Below are positions 21,372 through 34,342 of a stretch of 60,000 nt of DNA, one piece after another. The translations under genes and the position numbers were made by a program. The notes under the pieces were generated by a model that saw only the letters and a program-made list of their open reading frames with translations, did no database searches and had not been told where the DNA came from. The number at the start of each line of letters is the position of its first letter. The first letter of the stretch is position 1. Source of the DNA: Polytrichum commune (lineage: Eukaryota; Streptophyta; Polytrichopsida; Polytrichales; Polytrichaceae); assembly GCA_950295325.1 (NCBI GenBank), contig OX485806.1, positions 12,960,001 to 13,020,000 of the forward strand, written 5' to 3'.

Positions 21372-24135
21372 GTAGGCGTAACACAAAACCTGGAGACCAT
21401 GACACTCTGTACACTCACAATTGTTGATTATTTCTATTTTATCATGTGTGACGACCCGCATGATTAAAATTTCATTGAAATAGCATTTGGTTGAGGGCCT
21501 GGTCACATATGACTTCACACAATACTTGAGGGTCCGTGACCACACTACAAAATTTTGGAGGTGTGTTGGGACGGCCTTTGGACACTTTCTTTTGGGCTCT
21601 CATAATCTCATGGTCACGGCTCTTGGCTCGTGTGTGACGTGGCCCTTAGGCTGGGAATCAAGTGATGCTAGCTGGCATGGAGTGTTTACTTATTGGGATA
21701 AGAAAAAAACCCATGGGGTCTGAGGGCATATAGATTTGTATTAGGAGTGGTGGGGTGAGCTTTTATTATGCACATGATAATAGTCTGCATGTATAGTGTG
21801 ATTGGGCCGGGGGTATTTTGATATGTTACATTGTTGCTGTATTATGATATTTTGCAGTGGATCACAATCATAAATCCACTTCTACTAGAGGGGTATAGTA
21901 AGGCGTCCCACTGTGGATGAGGTTATGTTCGGGAAGACTTTGTCAAGATTATAGGTTAAGGGGTTTGGTTAAGGGTCTGTATGGTTTGTGACATGCATAA
22001 TGCATTGAGATGTGTGTTTGAGACTTATAAGGTAGAGGGCCATTATATGCAACTCACATCATTAAGAACTATTATGAAATTAAACTTAAATGATCCAACT
22101 ATAACGTGGATATGATTCAGTGTGGCCCACAATATTTGCCCCATATAAATGAACTTGCAATCATTGGATGGTTCCCAAAGAAGGTGATATAGGACACTTG
22201 CTACACTACGATAAGTCATGAAGGCCACATTAGTTAACATGGCACACAAAAACAATTATACGGCGTAGTATTATTCTTCCTAACTGCAACCAAGCACATT
22301 TCAATATTGACATATATAGGTTGGTGGTCAATGCAGTTGAACAAGCATGAGCACGAGCAAGGGTTTCTATTCAGAGATTTAAAGGTCTACATATGGACCT
22401 TCCATGTATTTTTCAAGGTTGCTCCAAGGATTTCATTTTTTATGGGTTGTCCCAAAAATCATGTTTTTTTCGGGTGCTTGGAACATGCTACTCAAACCTC
22501 AAACCGAACATTGTTATCACTTGGAACGTCCATGTAGAATGAGGTAGATTTTAATTTATACATATCTAGAGATACTAATGAAACAAACACAAAATGGATA
22601 TCAAGGTTGTACCTACCATTTCTCTTGCTATATATCTTTTATTGCCTTTTTTATTGCCTTTCAAACATGTTGGTTATCATAGAGGTTATATTCACATATT
22701 ATGCACTAACATGTTGTAGTGGGCATATGTACCCTGTCAAGGTGCCAAACTTTGATTGTTAGAAACTTATTGTGGGATGAGATAGAATATTGTGAGCCCC
22801 AAACAAAACAAATGTTCAGTGTAGCTCTCACTCTACCATGTGACCATGCCATTAATCATACACTTCAATAATTTGGAGGATGTGAGCATTTATCTTCTTT
22901 CACATTAAGCTAACTTTTCCTGTATTGTGTCATACAACTATAAAATCAATATTTGTCAATCATCATAAATTTCCAAAGCAATAGGCCCACTCAACTATTT
23001 CCAAGAGCCCATTTGCTTAACCATTGAATGCCTAGAGGAGCAGGGTTTAGATTAAAAAGGATCTAATTATGAACATATTAGTAAATCATAGGCCTACCCT
23101 ACCATGTGGTGGCTTTTGGAGCCTTGGCATGACTGGGTTCACACATGGACACATGCATGTATAGGTTTTATGTTTATAAACAATTATGGACAAATGATAA
23201 ATAACCTAAATACGACAAATACTTCCACGTGACAAGATCTTGCAAAGGAACTTCCCAAACTATGAACAATGAGTAATGAAAAATGCAATCATGGTAATAG
23301 TATGCAATGCATAGTCCAAACCAATAATCAAATTGAGAATAAGCAAAATGGTTAAATATGAGCTGCCTCAATGTTGTGGTACATTTTATGACTTCCACCA
23401 TAAGTGAGACTTCGAAAGGCTTAAACATTGTAAACTTATATTCCAAATTTGGTAGACATGCCAAAAAAATGCGTTCCAAAATCAGTCTTTCAGAGAGGAG
23501 TCAAATTTGTATTCTCCAAAATCCCCATTGAGAACAAACTAGCCAGTTTCATTTGATGATGATAGACCCCATAAGCTTCTCTACATTGGTCCGCCATTTC
23601 TTTTCAACTTTTAGGGTGTTCTTTAGTGAAGCCACCCTACTGGACTCTAAGATAATCTCAACACCAAACAATTGATAACCCAACATCTTCCAATACAGTT
23701 GCCCCCCTACATAGTCAAATTAGTATCTATTTGCACATGACAAACCTCATGTATATGAGGGTTAGGCTTAAATTTGTTGTGAATATGGCCACAAACATAC
23801 ATCTTCTTCTATTTTGGGTAAAACAAAAAAGATTTGCAAACTACCTTCTACATTTGATTGGCCTTGAAAAGGCCTTTGTAACATGACATTGGACTTGAAT
23901 GACCAATTTTTTCATGGCACTTGGCCTTAATTCATGTGAGGAATGCAACACATGCAAATTTTCAAGTAGTTGTTGTACATGCATGTGTTGGTGATTCATG
24001 TGGATACTAGTCTTCACAACATATCCTAAAGGTTGTAGGCAAAATAGGTTTCATGGAATGTTCTTCGGGATACTAGAACTACATGGTGGAATCCATGAGA
24101 TTCATTATCCGCAACCCAATGATTAGTTGATCTAT
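21372..24135. other. AT-rich DNA, no supported gene
   Basis: Open frames are short and interrupted. A few minus-strand phrases between 23170 and 24120 have a protein-like look but too many stops to assign. Confidence 0.6.
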
Positions 24136-25482
24136 ATTTGTTGGGGGGGGGGGGGGGACGTTAAATACCCCCCCCACGAACTTTTCGGGGTGTCAGATCC
24201 GGGCCAGGGCAGCCGCCCGTCCAGAAAATCTGGATTTTTTGGACCCGACCGAAAATTGCTGCCCGCCCGCCCGATTTCGAAAAAAACCATTGCTCTTGCA
24301 TTCTTGAAGGCCACTTACTCACAAATCCCATATTGAGTGCACTTCACCTTCAAGGGCCAAAATCCAATATATATGTTCACTTCCATTGAGTAAATAAGCA
24401 ATTGACTGGGGTTTCATTATCAAAGTGAAACCGTCAATAAAACATGTAATTAACTTGGAAGTCAAAAATATTACAAAACCCTCACTACTGTAGCACTCAG
24501 GTTATAATTTTTGTGACTCACAATTTGAAATTGTCTTTGTCATTCTAAAATGACACTTAAATTTAGTGTGCTGATTTAATATGTGTATTTTATAACATTT
24601 TAGGTAATGCCATCTACTTTCACAAGTATTCATACGCATTCATTAATCAATTATTAGAATTAATTCATTGGACTTAATTATTAGAACTAATTCACTGGAA
24701 TTAATTATTAGAATTAATTTACTGAAATTAAATTCCAGATATTAATTATTAGAATTAACTCACTGGAATTGATTCCAGAAATTAATTATTAGAAATAACT
24801 CACTGGAATTGATTCCAGAAATTAATTATTAGAAATAACTCACTGGAATTAATTCCAATAATTAATTAATTACAGTAAGTACATTTTATAATCAATTAGG
24901 TTTACTTAATTTGGTAAGCATAGTTTTTGATTTATTTGGGATTAATGAAGATTAATTAGACTTAATTATATTTAATCACACTTGATTCACTTGAATGCAT
25001 ATGAATACTTGTGAAAGTAGATGGCATTCCTAAATTATTATAAAATACACATACTAAATCAGCACACTTAATTTAAGTGTCATTTTAGAATGACAAAGAC
25101 AATTTCAAATTGTAAGTCACAAAAATTATAACCTCAGTGCTAGTGAGGGTTTTGTAATATTTTTAACTTCCAAGTTAATTACATGTTTTATTGACGGTTT
25201 CACTTTGATAATGAAACCCCAGTCAATTGCTTATTTACTCAATGGAAGTGAACATATATATTGGATTTTGGCCCTTGAAGGTGAAGTGCACTCAATATGG
25301 GATTTGTGAGTAAGTGGCCTTCAAGAATGCAAGGGCAATGGATTTTTCGAAATTGGGCGGGCGGGCAGCAGTTTTCGGTCGGGTCCAAAAAATCCAGATT
25401 TTCTAGACGGGCGGCTGCCCCAGCCCGGATCTGACACCCCGAAAAGTTCGTGGGGGGGTATTTAACGTCCCCCATTTGTTGG
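24136..25482. mobile_element. Fold-back (MULE-type) element with 9-bp TSD
   Basis: Element 24145-25473 has two long inverted arms, ~500 bp each (24145-~24645 and ~24990-25473), beginning with a G-run, ACGTTAAATACCCCCC and a GC-rich part, then AT-rich text that matches with a few percent differences. Flanks ATTTGTTGG at 24136-24144 and 25474-25482 are a perfect 9-bp duplication, the size typical of Mutator-like elements. No transposase is inside, so it is non-autonomous. The left G-run (about 15) is longer than the right C-run (5). Frames in the arms mirror each other and are not genes. Confidence 0.9.
24650..24885. repeat. ~40-bp AT-rich minisatellite in fold-back centre
   Basis: Units with ATTAATTATTAGAAATAACT and CACTGGAATTGATTCCAGAA repeat five to six times; two central copies are identical over 40 bp. 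It occupies much of the spacer between the inverted arms. Confidence 0.75.
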
Positions 25483-25801
25483 TTGGGAAGCATTTGTCTC
25501 CTCCTAAATGAGGTATCATGTCATGAAATGTTAATGCGTATTTTTTTAATATCTTTTGCAAACCCTCCAAAAGAGTCTACTACCGTAGTTTAATAGCAGG
25601 TTCCGCACAAACTAATTCTAAAAATAGATGCCTAAAATTTTGGAATATTATTGGCATTTTTTGCCGAATATAAAATTAATTAATTTTCAAAATTGCTGAA
25701 AAGTAAGAAATTTGTACTTCTCACTAGAGTTTTCCTTACAATGGAAGCATATGTGAATTTTGAAGGAGAGAAGGTGCTCCTTTTGTAATCAAGCTCACTT
25801 A
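25483..25801. other. AT-rich flank with motif inverted at ~50140
   Basis: No gene. TACCGTAGTTTAATAGCAGG TTC (25582-25604) closely matches the reverse complement of ~50130-50165 on the far side of the Harbinger element. The last three bases TTA (25799-25801) are the proposed Harbinger target site. Confidence 0.45.
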
Positions 25802-25829
25802 GAGCCTGGCCGCACCAAGTGGTGTTGGG

Positions 25830-27994
25830 CCGGTTCTGTGTCCACAATTTCCCGGCGCTTCAGCTCCCTGCCGGGTTCTGCGATGGCCCGGTCATGGAGC
25901 CGTGGCCATGGTGGGGGGGCCGCACCCGGTGGATATGGAGCGGAGTTCATCGCACATTCATCCATATTTTTCCATCCACAACCACACCTCGCTGGCGTCT
26001 GGCCTCCCACGGCATCTCCCCTGCCACGCGCCATTGCACTATGTCCTCGCAGGCTTCGAAGAGTGCTGTCGTCGCACGCTCCCGCAACCATGCCGAGCGT
26101 GATGAAAGAGACGACTGTCACCGCAATTGACACTGAGCTCCGGCAGCTCCAGTTCAGGTGAGTAGTCGATGCCCTTACTTTCCACCAGGTTCGTCGCCTG
26201 CGCGTTTTTTTGTGGTGGGCTGGGTTTAGGGTCCATACTGTCTGTGCTACAATTGTGAATTGCAATTTGTGGAAGCCTGCCGTGTTGCTGCCCAGTAGCG
26301 GTTCCCGGCTTGCACTTCGTGCCCGCATTGCTTTGCCAGAGCTGTGGTCGGGGTGCACTGTCGTGGTCGCATCCCTGTAGCTCGACACCTGGTACTGCGT
26401 CTGGAGGTTTTTTTGGAGACAGAGATGAGAATGCAGCCAAGTGGGACGACTCTGTGGGCTGTGGAGTGCCGACTTGGGCACCTCCACAATTTTGGCGTTT
26501 GCAACGCTGCCGGTTTTGCGCCCAATTCACGCGGCTTTGTTTTGGAGGTCCAGCCGCGCGTCGGATATCGGCTCCTGCCCGGTGTGCCCATGTTGGCATT
26601 TGCTTCTATGTGCGGGAATTTATTGCTGAGGTGTTGTTGGTTGTGCCTGCCGTCGGCTCTCGTTGCGAGTCCAATCGACTGGGCATGGGAGGCGGTGTGC
26701 TGGACAGGATGCGTGCCGTGGATGCCTCGTCCGTGTGCGGATTCTGTGCGGTTTGCAACCGTGAAGACGGACCGCCACAGTTCTTTTATGTTTGCACTGA
26801 GGAAGTTGCAACCTGCTTTGTAAATCGGCTCTTTGCGCATTTATAAATTAATTTAAGCGTTTTGGCCAGTGCATCGTGCTCGCACTGTCTTCTGCTCGCA
26901 TTTCAATTTCTGGCGTGGATGTTTGTTCTTGACTGCGCCTTGCTGCACTTGTTTCCAAGCACATCCTCCACCTGTGGCAACACATTTGTGGTCGACTCTG
27001 TTGTTTTCCTTCATTGCATTTTTCAAATTTGGCGGTGTGTTTGGAATTGTGTGTTGCCTTGAAGCGTCAGGCCACTGTTCATTGATTGGTCACTCCCGTA
27101 TCCAGCGCATTTATGTAGGAGTCGCCCCAGCACTTGAATTGCACCTGATTGTTGTGCATTTTGATAGTGTACAATCACATGAGGTGCTGTGATTTCTCTT
27201 TTCAAGGTTGGCTCTATGCTGCGAAGGTTGCCGCGCAGTGTGGGCAGTCTTTGAATGCGGCCCACACAACTTGCATCTATCCTGCCATCCATCCCTGGGT
27301 TTTGTGTTTGGTGTGTCCTGCTCTGCCCCTGGTGCCTCTCTAGTTCGGTTTCGCGAGTCTGTACATCCCTCCTGCTGCACCCATACTGGTCGTGTATTCA
27401 ATCATGTCTGCACCCTAGTCGTGCAGATGCCGTTCTGGTTCGGTGCATGAGTTCATTTCGTGTCACCCTTTACGGGGTTTTTGTGCACCCTTGTGTGGGG
27501 CTTTGGAACAACATTCTAAACATAATATTGAGCACATGAAGTGTCCTCCTGTTGATAGTAAATGGCTGCAGCCTCCGCTCTCGGATTTTGCATACTGTCT
27601 GTAAGCACGCTCGCAGCCTGCCTTGCAATGTGCACTCATTCGTGTGGACAATACATTGACTCCCAGAAAAATGCATGTAGGACGGCGGACTATTGGGAAG
27701 GGTACAAATTGTTCTGCTACGCATACTATTCGCACTCGGTCCGACATGAGGCCGAATTCAGGGAATCCAAATTGGGTTCGTGAACTTCCAAACATCTTTT
27801 GGTTTGTTCACCGCTTTGGCGAAATTTTTCCCGGCGTATATTTAAGTGCTTTCATGTCTTCTTTGCTTTAAGGTGCCCCCCCGCAATGTATGTGTTTCAC
27901 AGGGCAACTTGTGTGGCGGTGCCATTCTCGACTGCCGCCTCCTTCCCCCCACGCGGTCCGCGCCACATGCGTGCAACTACTCCCTCTTGTGGAG
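25830..27994. other. GC-rich Harbinger left region, no firm gene
   Basis: Open frames occur on both strands because of base composition, without domains. One possible 5' exon is 26090-26157: ATG, 22 codons (MPSVMKETTVTAIDTELRQL) and a good donor CAG/GTGAGT. I could not find an acceptor that joins it in frame to the transposase. Confidence 0.4.
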
Positions 27995-30085
27995 ATGTAT
28001 TGCAAGTGGGAGTTGGAGGAGGATTGCACCGACCTTCGGAGTCTCTTGCACCGCTTCGACTCCGAATCGGAGTTGGAGTCGCACGAGCTTGGACGCTCTC
28101 TATTGTCCATGATTCGGGATGAGGATATTGGGCATGACATACTTCCACAACGCGAGCATATCGTTGTGGCCGCCAACCCTTTTGATGGTATCAGGGAGAG
28201 ATTGGCGGCGGCCGCCTCGGCAATCCACAACCTTCAGCCACAGGTGCACCTATATTCGAATTTTTTTCTAATATGTAAACTTTCATACATGTTTGGTTTT
28301 TAATTGAACACGGAACTGGCCTTCCTCTCTTGTCACCTGCACATTGGGTACATATCGTTTATGTTTGCTAAACATTTTGGCGCCCCGGGCAAGTTCCACT
28401 ACGAATTAAAAGTCACGGCTCAAGTTAAATTCCTTTCAACATGCACACAGCCTCTATGTTTTGAAATGCAATTGGCGGACACATGTCTGGTTCCCAAACA
28501 ATTCGGGTTGTGCCACAGTCACACAAACAACCAGCTTTCTCACCCACAGTCATTGAAACATATGCGATTGCATGCCTCTTCCATTAAAATTCACAAGACT
28601 GTGCCCACAATCTTTGCACTACATGCAACCCTATTGCTCGATTACAATGCCGAAATTGAAGCATGCTAGTGATCAAAAATTTGTGTTTTCAGGTTCTTTA
28701 TCCACAAGTGCCTATGGTGTCTCATTCCGCATCGGAGTTGCAGCCTCCACCTACATGCCGCCCCCCTCTCGAGGCTGGGTGCGTGGACGTGCCAGCCTCA
28801 TCCGCAAGGTCTGTGAATTCGTGCCCTCCGGTGGAGCCTCTTGGCCCAGCCACATGTGAAGCAAGTTGCCGACCTCCTTGCCTGGCACATTGGAGTAGAG
28901 AATGCGAGGTGGTATGTAAAGCCCAGGTCTACATGCTGGTTCGAGGAGTACCTTTTCAACATATACACACCAGACATGTTTTACGATATATTGCGGATGC
29001 ATCGAAGGACGTTCGACAGACTAGTGGAAGACCTTCGTCCACACATTGAAGGGCAACATACACATTGGAGGCAGCCAATTGGAGTAGAGAAGAAGGTGGT
29101 GGTTGCCTTGTTCAAACTCATGCATGGTGTCTCTATCCCGTTGGTGGCAGACAAAGCAGCTCTAGGTAAATCTACAGTGGGAGAGATATTGCGGCAAGTT
29201 TGCACGGCTATAAGTCAAAAATTTGGGCACCTCATAGCATGGCCTGTTGGGCGAAGACTAGCACGTGTCGCCTCTGCCTTCCAGGCCAAGCAGTGGCTGC
29301 CAAATTGCATTGGCGCCATCGACGGGTCCCATATCTACATTGCATCACCCTCGAACACAATTGTGGCAGTTGACCATCGTAACCGCTACAAGTCTTTTTC
29401 TATTCTTCTACAGGGTGTGGTGGATAGCAAGTGTTACTTCACCTCCGTGAACACTGGACCACCTGGCTCACTACACGATAGCGCACACTTCAAAAGCACA
29501 GAGCTCTACCGGAAAGTGGAGGAGGGGACAATGGGTGGGTTCCACGACGATCCTCTCACTTGGCCGGCAGGCCTTCCATTTCCTCCCTACATTGTGGGTG
29601 ACCGCGGATACCCTCTACTGAGTTGGTGCATCACACCATTCAAGATGGGGCCTCTGGGTGTGCCTCTTTCCAGGGAAGAGGTGTGGTTCAACCGTAAGCA
29701 CTCCTCGACGAGGATGAGTGTTGAAAGGGGATTTGGCATCCTAAAGGCAAGGTTCAAGGAGATAGGCACAAAATCCTCTTTGAAACTCGATTTCCTACCT
29801 ACAGTTGTGCATTGTTGTTGTATCCTACACAACATTTTGCTTGCAAGCAAGGACCGCACACTAGACCTGATTTTGATAGATTGTCACCTCCCAGCCATGG
29901 ACGACATCGATGCCACCCACCGAGATGAGGAGGCTGTCTTCCAACCCCCAAGGCCAATGGGCCTTGTGAGCGAGGAGAGAGCACTACTAGAAGGTCAAAT
30001 GCCAAGGGAAGACCTGTTGGACTACCTTGTCCGTGTTGAAAGGTCTAACAACATAGCAAACCATCCTAGGAGGGGGCCGTTGTAA
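27995..30085 (+). pseudogene. HARBI1-like transposase, one frameshift
   Basis: This nuclease excises and inserts the Harbinger element, working with the Myb-like partner that binds DNA. Exon 1 (ATG 27995 to 28243, starting MYCKWELEED) ends CAG/GTGCAC. Exon 2 starts at 28693 after TTTTCAG and joins in phase 0. A single frame change between ~28814 and 28850 separates the first ~50 residues of exon 2 from the core frame (28841-30085). The core is intact: D in AIDGSH (29321), D in GDRGYPL (29600), E in MSVERGFG (29723). The gene ends 20 bp inside the end of the convergent Myb-like ORF. Further 5' exons are possible. Either the frameshift is real decay or a small extra intron was missed. Confidence 0.85.
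28244..28692 (+). other. Intron in HARBI1-like transposase
   Basis: A 449-bp AT-rich stretch starts GTGCAC and ends TTTTCAG. The coding frame is open on both sides and the join is in phase 0. Confidence 0.6.
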
Positions 30086-30493
30086 AAACAATGAGGTAGC
30101 TGAGATAGAAGGTAGGGTAACAAAACCTCGTGAGAGTGTCCATGGAAGACGCCAACATAAGCAATGCCGTAGTCATGTTACCCAAGTTCTTGGTCCTCTC
30201 GACCTCTAATTCATAAAACTTTTCATCCATGTGTGCGGCTTGGACCTCTTTTCTTGCAATTCTTGCCTCCCTCGCCGTGTCGAATGCCATGACATCGTTC
30301 CTCCATGCTCGTTTGTGAATGTCGGATGCCTCCACACGTGCCATGTACTCATTATTGAAATCCTTCACGAAATCCACAAGATTATCTGTGCCCACACCTT
30401 TGCACTTGCGTCCCGTCGAGCCAGGCGTGTGATTTCCGGGTGTAGATGCCGTTGGAGAGCCTGATGCGGCTATTGTGCTAGCCAAGGGACTAC

Positions 30494-31469
30494 TGTCGCA
30501 ACCCTTGCTAGCCCCCCCTTGACCATCTTGCCAATTTTCAATTCTAGCAAAGGTTACGAGTGGCTAACCCTTCGCATACCGCCATGCTAATGGTTAGCTC
30601 CTCTAACCCCGGACCAATAGTTCATAGGAGGGAACCAACCCTCCTACTTTGCTTTTGGGACTCACCCCTTAATCGGTAACCCATTTCCCCAATGTGGACT
30701 TCCATCCATGGAAGTCCAATCCTATGTTGATCATCGCGTTGCCGGAGCAACACTACAACAACCCGAAGCATACTAGGCAACTATGGCCTCACAATAGGCC
30801 AAAGCCCATGGAGGCCTTGCCGTTCGGCCTCGGGTGGGTGAGGCCACACCACCTCACCCATATAAGCCTCTAGGACTTCACGCGGGGCCCCTACCCCACC
30901 GTCAACCAACCTCTTGTCTCTCTACCAAGAGTTGGGGCCAAGTGGACATTTTCCTTTAGCTGCTGGGCCTAGAACCCCCCCGGCAGCTTCAGACCATCAT
31001 AACTTCCTTGTATGATGTCTGATCATAACAACCAACCACTCCATCTTCATCTACGCTTCACGTAGATGCCGATGGACTCCTCACTTGCCCCATTCGGACA
31101 AGTATTGAGGACGTTATGCCTGTTTGAACCTTGGCAGTCCCGGGAATCACTCCCAGGCACTGCTGTAGCAGGGCGCTGTCCCGGGACAGCGCCCCACTCA
31201 AATGGCCATAACTCCTAGCTCACACCTCCGATTGAGGTGTTCTTGAGCTTTCTAGAATCACCACGCCATGAGCTACGCATAACTCATGGCCTTACCCTTG
31301 TGCCTCCTAGTCTTCGTGGGTGGGAGGCGTTCCCAACGCCTGGGGCCCTCACCCACACTAGGATCACTTGGGCCCTCTCACCAACGGCGCCACAAGTCCC
31401 GGGTGTCACTCCGGGGTCCCCCTTGTGCCCATGGTGTTTCGGGCACTCCTCATGGAGAGGTGCGCGACA
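30494..31469 (-). repeat. Element A 3' LTR
   Basis: Plus strand reads TGTCGCAACC ... GTGCGCGACA. It contains the 24-bp perfect palindrome at 31171-31194 and several other hairpins. It is followed at 31470 by a polypurine tract on the minus strand (GGTGGGGGTGAG). Confidence 0.9.
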
Positions 31470-31483
31470 CTCACCCCCACCAA
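31470..31483 (-). promoter_or_regulatory. Element A polypurine tract
   Basis: The minus strand reads TTGGTGGGGGTGAG directly before the 3' LTR. The same tract lies at 47748-47761 in copy B. It would prime plus-strand DNA synthesis. Confidence 0.7.
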
Positions 31484-32270
31484 ACGGAGTCGATGCCCTC
31501 ATCGACTATACTCGTAGTCGGCACACCAATTCTCAAGTTGCCATCCTCTATGGTGCGGCATTGTGTTTACCTTAGGGCGCGACCCCCACAATGCATCTTC
31601 AAATTTGGCATAGTCCCAAAGGTGTCGTTCCTAGGTGGTCCGTTAGCGACCTTGGATCTCTCCTCCAAGGACCTAACCTACACTAGACCCACCTACTTTG
31701 GGACTCACTTGGGTTGCCCCTCCTTTGGGGCCTCCCCCATTAGGCTCCACTAGCCTAACGTGACACATCTAGGCGAGACCTCAACGCTTCCACTAAGTTG
31801 TCTCGGTTGCAACTCCGAGATGGCTTTCCATTGTTAAGCCACGCCTCGATCGCACGGGGGTGATGCCAAGTCCCGCCCGACTCGATTCCCACTTTGCTCT
31901 TTCGAGACATGGGTTCATGACTCCCATGCGCCAACTCTCGTTAGCTCGCGGGTAGCACTTTTATGAGCACGCGCCATCACCTTGTCCCCGCCCGGACAAG
32001 CCCACAACTAAGAAGTTTCTTGGTTTTATCCAAGGCCCCTCGAAGCCATGGCCCCCAATTACTCGGCTTACCCAACCTAGTTTGGCATATCTATTTCCCC
32101 TCTTCCATTAACCAAGCACAAGTACAAGACTAGGACCTCATCTCATACTTTTCTCTTTGCACCACTAAAGTTTGGACTTTATTCCCTCAAGCCAAAGAAC
32201 AAGTTAATGTTGTGGAGCAATTAGCCTCGAAGCTAAGTGTGCTACTAGCGTCTCTCCCCCACTAAAGGAG
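31484..32270 (-). other. Element A 3' untranslated region
   Basis: No coding similarity. It matches, in reverse, 46960-47747 of copy B closely. Confidence 0.6.
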
Positions 32271-33362
32271 ATTGATGTCCTCATCAATGCCTACGCTTCA
32301 TTTTATTGAAATGTCTAGCCTTAATTTCTTCAAAGTGCTTTACCAATTCCTTGCCGTTCATCATGTCTCTTGCCGCTACCCAAACGGCTTCTTTCTCATG
32401 GTATCCTCACCATTTCACCAAGTACTCCTTTGTTCATTTTCTTTCTTTTTCACTTGGGCTTCCTACACTTGATGATGCCCTCCTACCTCATGTTCCAAAT
32501 GACATCCACAAGGTCGGGAGGTGGCCTAATCACTTGCTTGTAATTGGGCCACAAGGTGTCGTCCTGAAATGGCTTTAGGAATGAGACATGAAATGTTGGA
32601 TGCACTTTGATCTCGGGCGGTAATTCCAACTTATACATGTCCTTGAACACTTGTTCCACAATGGGAAATGAAGCTCCAATTTTGGACATGACCTTTGGAG
32701 TGAGGCCTTCCGGCTAAGTGAAGTTTTTCACATTCAACAACATCTTTTGGCCCACCTCATTCTCCACTTCGCGTCTTCCGGCATTGACTTGCACTTCGTA
32801 GCACATTCGGGCTTTCTCCACCAACAACTTGGTCATCTCCAAGACTTGTTTACATTCTTGGCCAAGTCCTCACCATCTTGGTTGAACTCTAGTGTTGAAT
32901 GTGCCCCCTCGAGAGCTAGGTTAATAGGTTGGAGCGCATCCACTCCATAAGCCACCACCAAAGACCACCCCTTGGTAGCCAAGTGCGTGGCTACATTGCA
33001 ATTACACTCCGCTCGACCCACATAGTCCGCCCAATCTCCTTGGTCCGCCCCCACCAAGTTCCTCAAGTATTGCTTCAAGACTCCATTCACACGCTCCGTT
33101 TCCCATCCATTTAGGAATGCAAGGCCGTGCTAAACCTTAGTTTCCTTCCGACCTCCTTAGAGAAATGCATTGAAAATGCACTTGTGAACTTTGGATCTTG
33201 ATCCCACACAATCACTCTTGGCAACCCGTGGTGCCTCAACCATCCTTTGAGAAAAGGCTATGCGGTCTTCAACGCGGTGGTGGCTCCCACAATCGGCACC
33301 ATGTGAGCCAACTTGGCAAACCGCTCTACCATCAACAAGATGGCATCATACCCATGTGACTC
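32271..33362 (-). pseudogene. Element A integrase C-terminal half and tail
   Basis: Minus-strand frames include the stretch around the third catalytic residue (GVLKQYLRNLVGAD near 33080) and the C-terminal module (YKLELPPEIKVHPTFHVSFLKP, ~32530-32630), which is the GPY/F-type region of chromovirus integrases. Beyond 32480, a region with stops may be a decayed chromodomain. The N-terminal half is missing: at ~33362 the match to copy B ends abruptly at GTGACTC and foreign LTR text starts. Confidence 0.75.
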
Positions 33363-34342
33363 CGTGTGGGAACCCACAAACACCAAAAGTTCCGGATTGG
33401 CGGGTTTTTGTACCAAATCCGGATATTTCCGGGTGACCTTAGTATCGTCCAGGGATTCTGTGAAGTGTAGGAGGTCTAAAATTCTCCGTACCTGCTTATT
33501 TCTTCTTCCTTAGCCAAATTTCCGGAAATCCTAATTTCCGGAAATTTGGTCTTTGGGGACATTCTTAGCCTTTTTCCGGAGGGTACCTCTCCGGATGTTA
33601 TTTCTAGGTCCTCTTTATAATACTTACCCACCCCTTTACGTCTACTCTCTAGAATAATCGGTTTCTTCCGGTGAAGACGTCCTTGATAAGGTTAGAATCC
33701 GGAAACTCCCTCACAACCAATCCGGATTGATCAGGTCCGTCCTGGCAGGTCACGCAGAGAGATCTGGATTGTTTCTTGGGACCAAAGTGGCCAGAGGAGT
33801 CCGGATTCCAACCGGAGATCTAACTCGACGGGATGAGTAGGTGACCCGTACCACTTTCCGGATTACCCCGTCCAAAGACTGTGAGACCTCTTCAGAAGGT
33901 CGGATGGCGTAAGTCCGGCACCTTCCGGATCTTGCCCAGTCCTAACGACGGCTATCTCACATGGACGTTACCCAGGCATTCGGAACAATGAGGATCTCTT
34001 CCTACTGCACTCCGGAGGTGGCCTCCTATCGGAATCCTTACTGATCCGGACCTCTCCTTCTCCGTCCGACGGATCTGTCCGGCTACCTTTACCTTGGATT
34101 CTACTCAATCTGAGATAACTAGGCGATCCGTACCACTAATCCGGGCAGGTCCGTCTAAGGACGGTGGGACCTCTTCAGAAGATCAGATTGGCGTAAGTCC
34201 GGATTCCTTCGGGATATCACCCAATCTTCCCAGCGGCTATCCCACGTAGACGTTACCCAACCTACCGGATTAGTGAGGTTTCCCTCCCACTACACTCAGA
34301 GAGGATCTACAAGGCGGTAACCGGATCTGATCCGGGTCTCCT
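33363..34342 (+). mobile_element. Partial LTR of a third family (X)
   Basis: Starts near TGTGGGAACCCACAAA and is rich in the word TCCGGAT. A TATA-like CTTTATAATA lies near 33613. Two related ~280-bp stretches (33834-~34015 and 34109-~34315; shared CCTCTTCAGAAG and GGCGTAAGTCCGG) form an internal duplication. Its 3' end is missing at the junction with the next LTR. Confidence 0.6.

Noticed and set aside
23174-24120. Possible copia-like remnant on the minus strand
   Set aside because: A few phrases look protein-like but no motif could be fixed and stops are frequent.
24127-25493. Two similar ORFs on opposite strands
   Set aside because: They are the two inverted arms of the fold-back element.
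25795-27870. Many overlapping ORFs of 60-230 codons on both strands
   Set aside because: Base composition makes stops rare; none has a recognisable domain or a consistent splice pattern.
31237-31753. ORFs in A/B-family LTRs (also near 38927, 41583, 47478, 58995)
   Set aside because: They recur wherever the LTR occurs, in both directions, and change at each insertion junction; they are shadows of LTR sequence.
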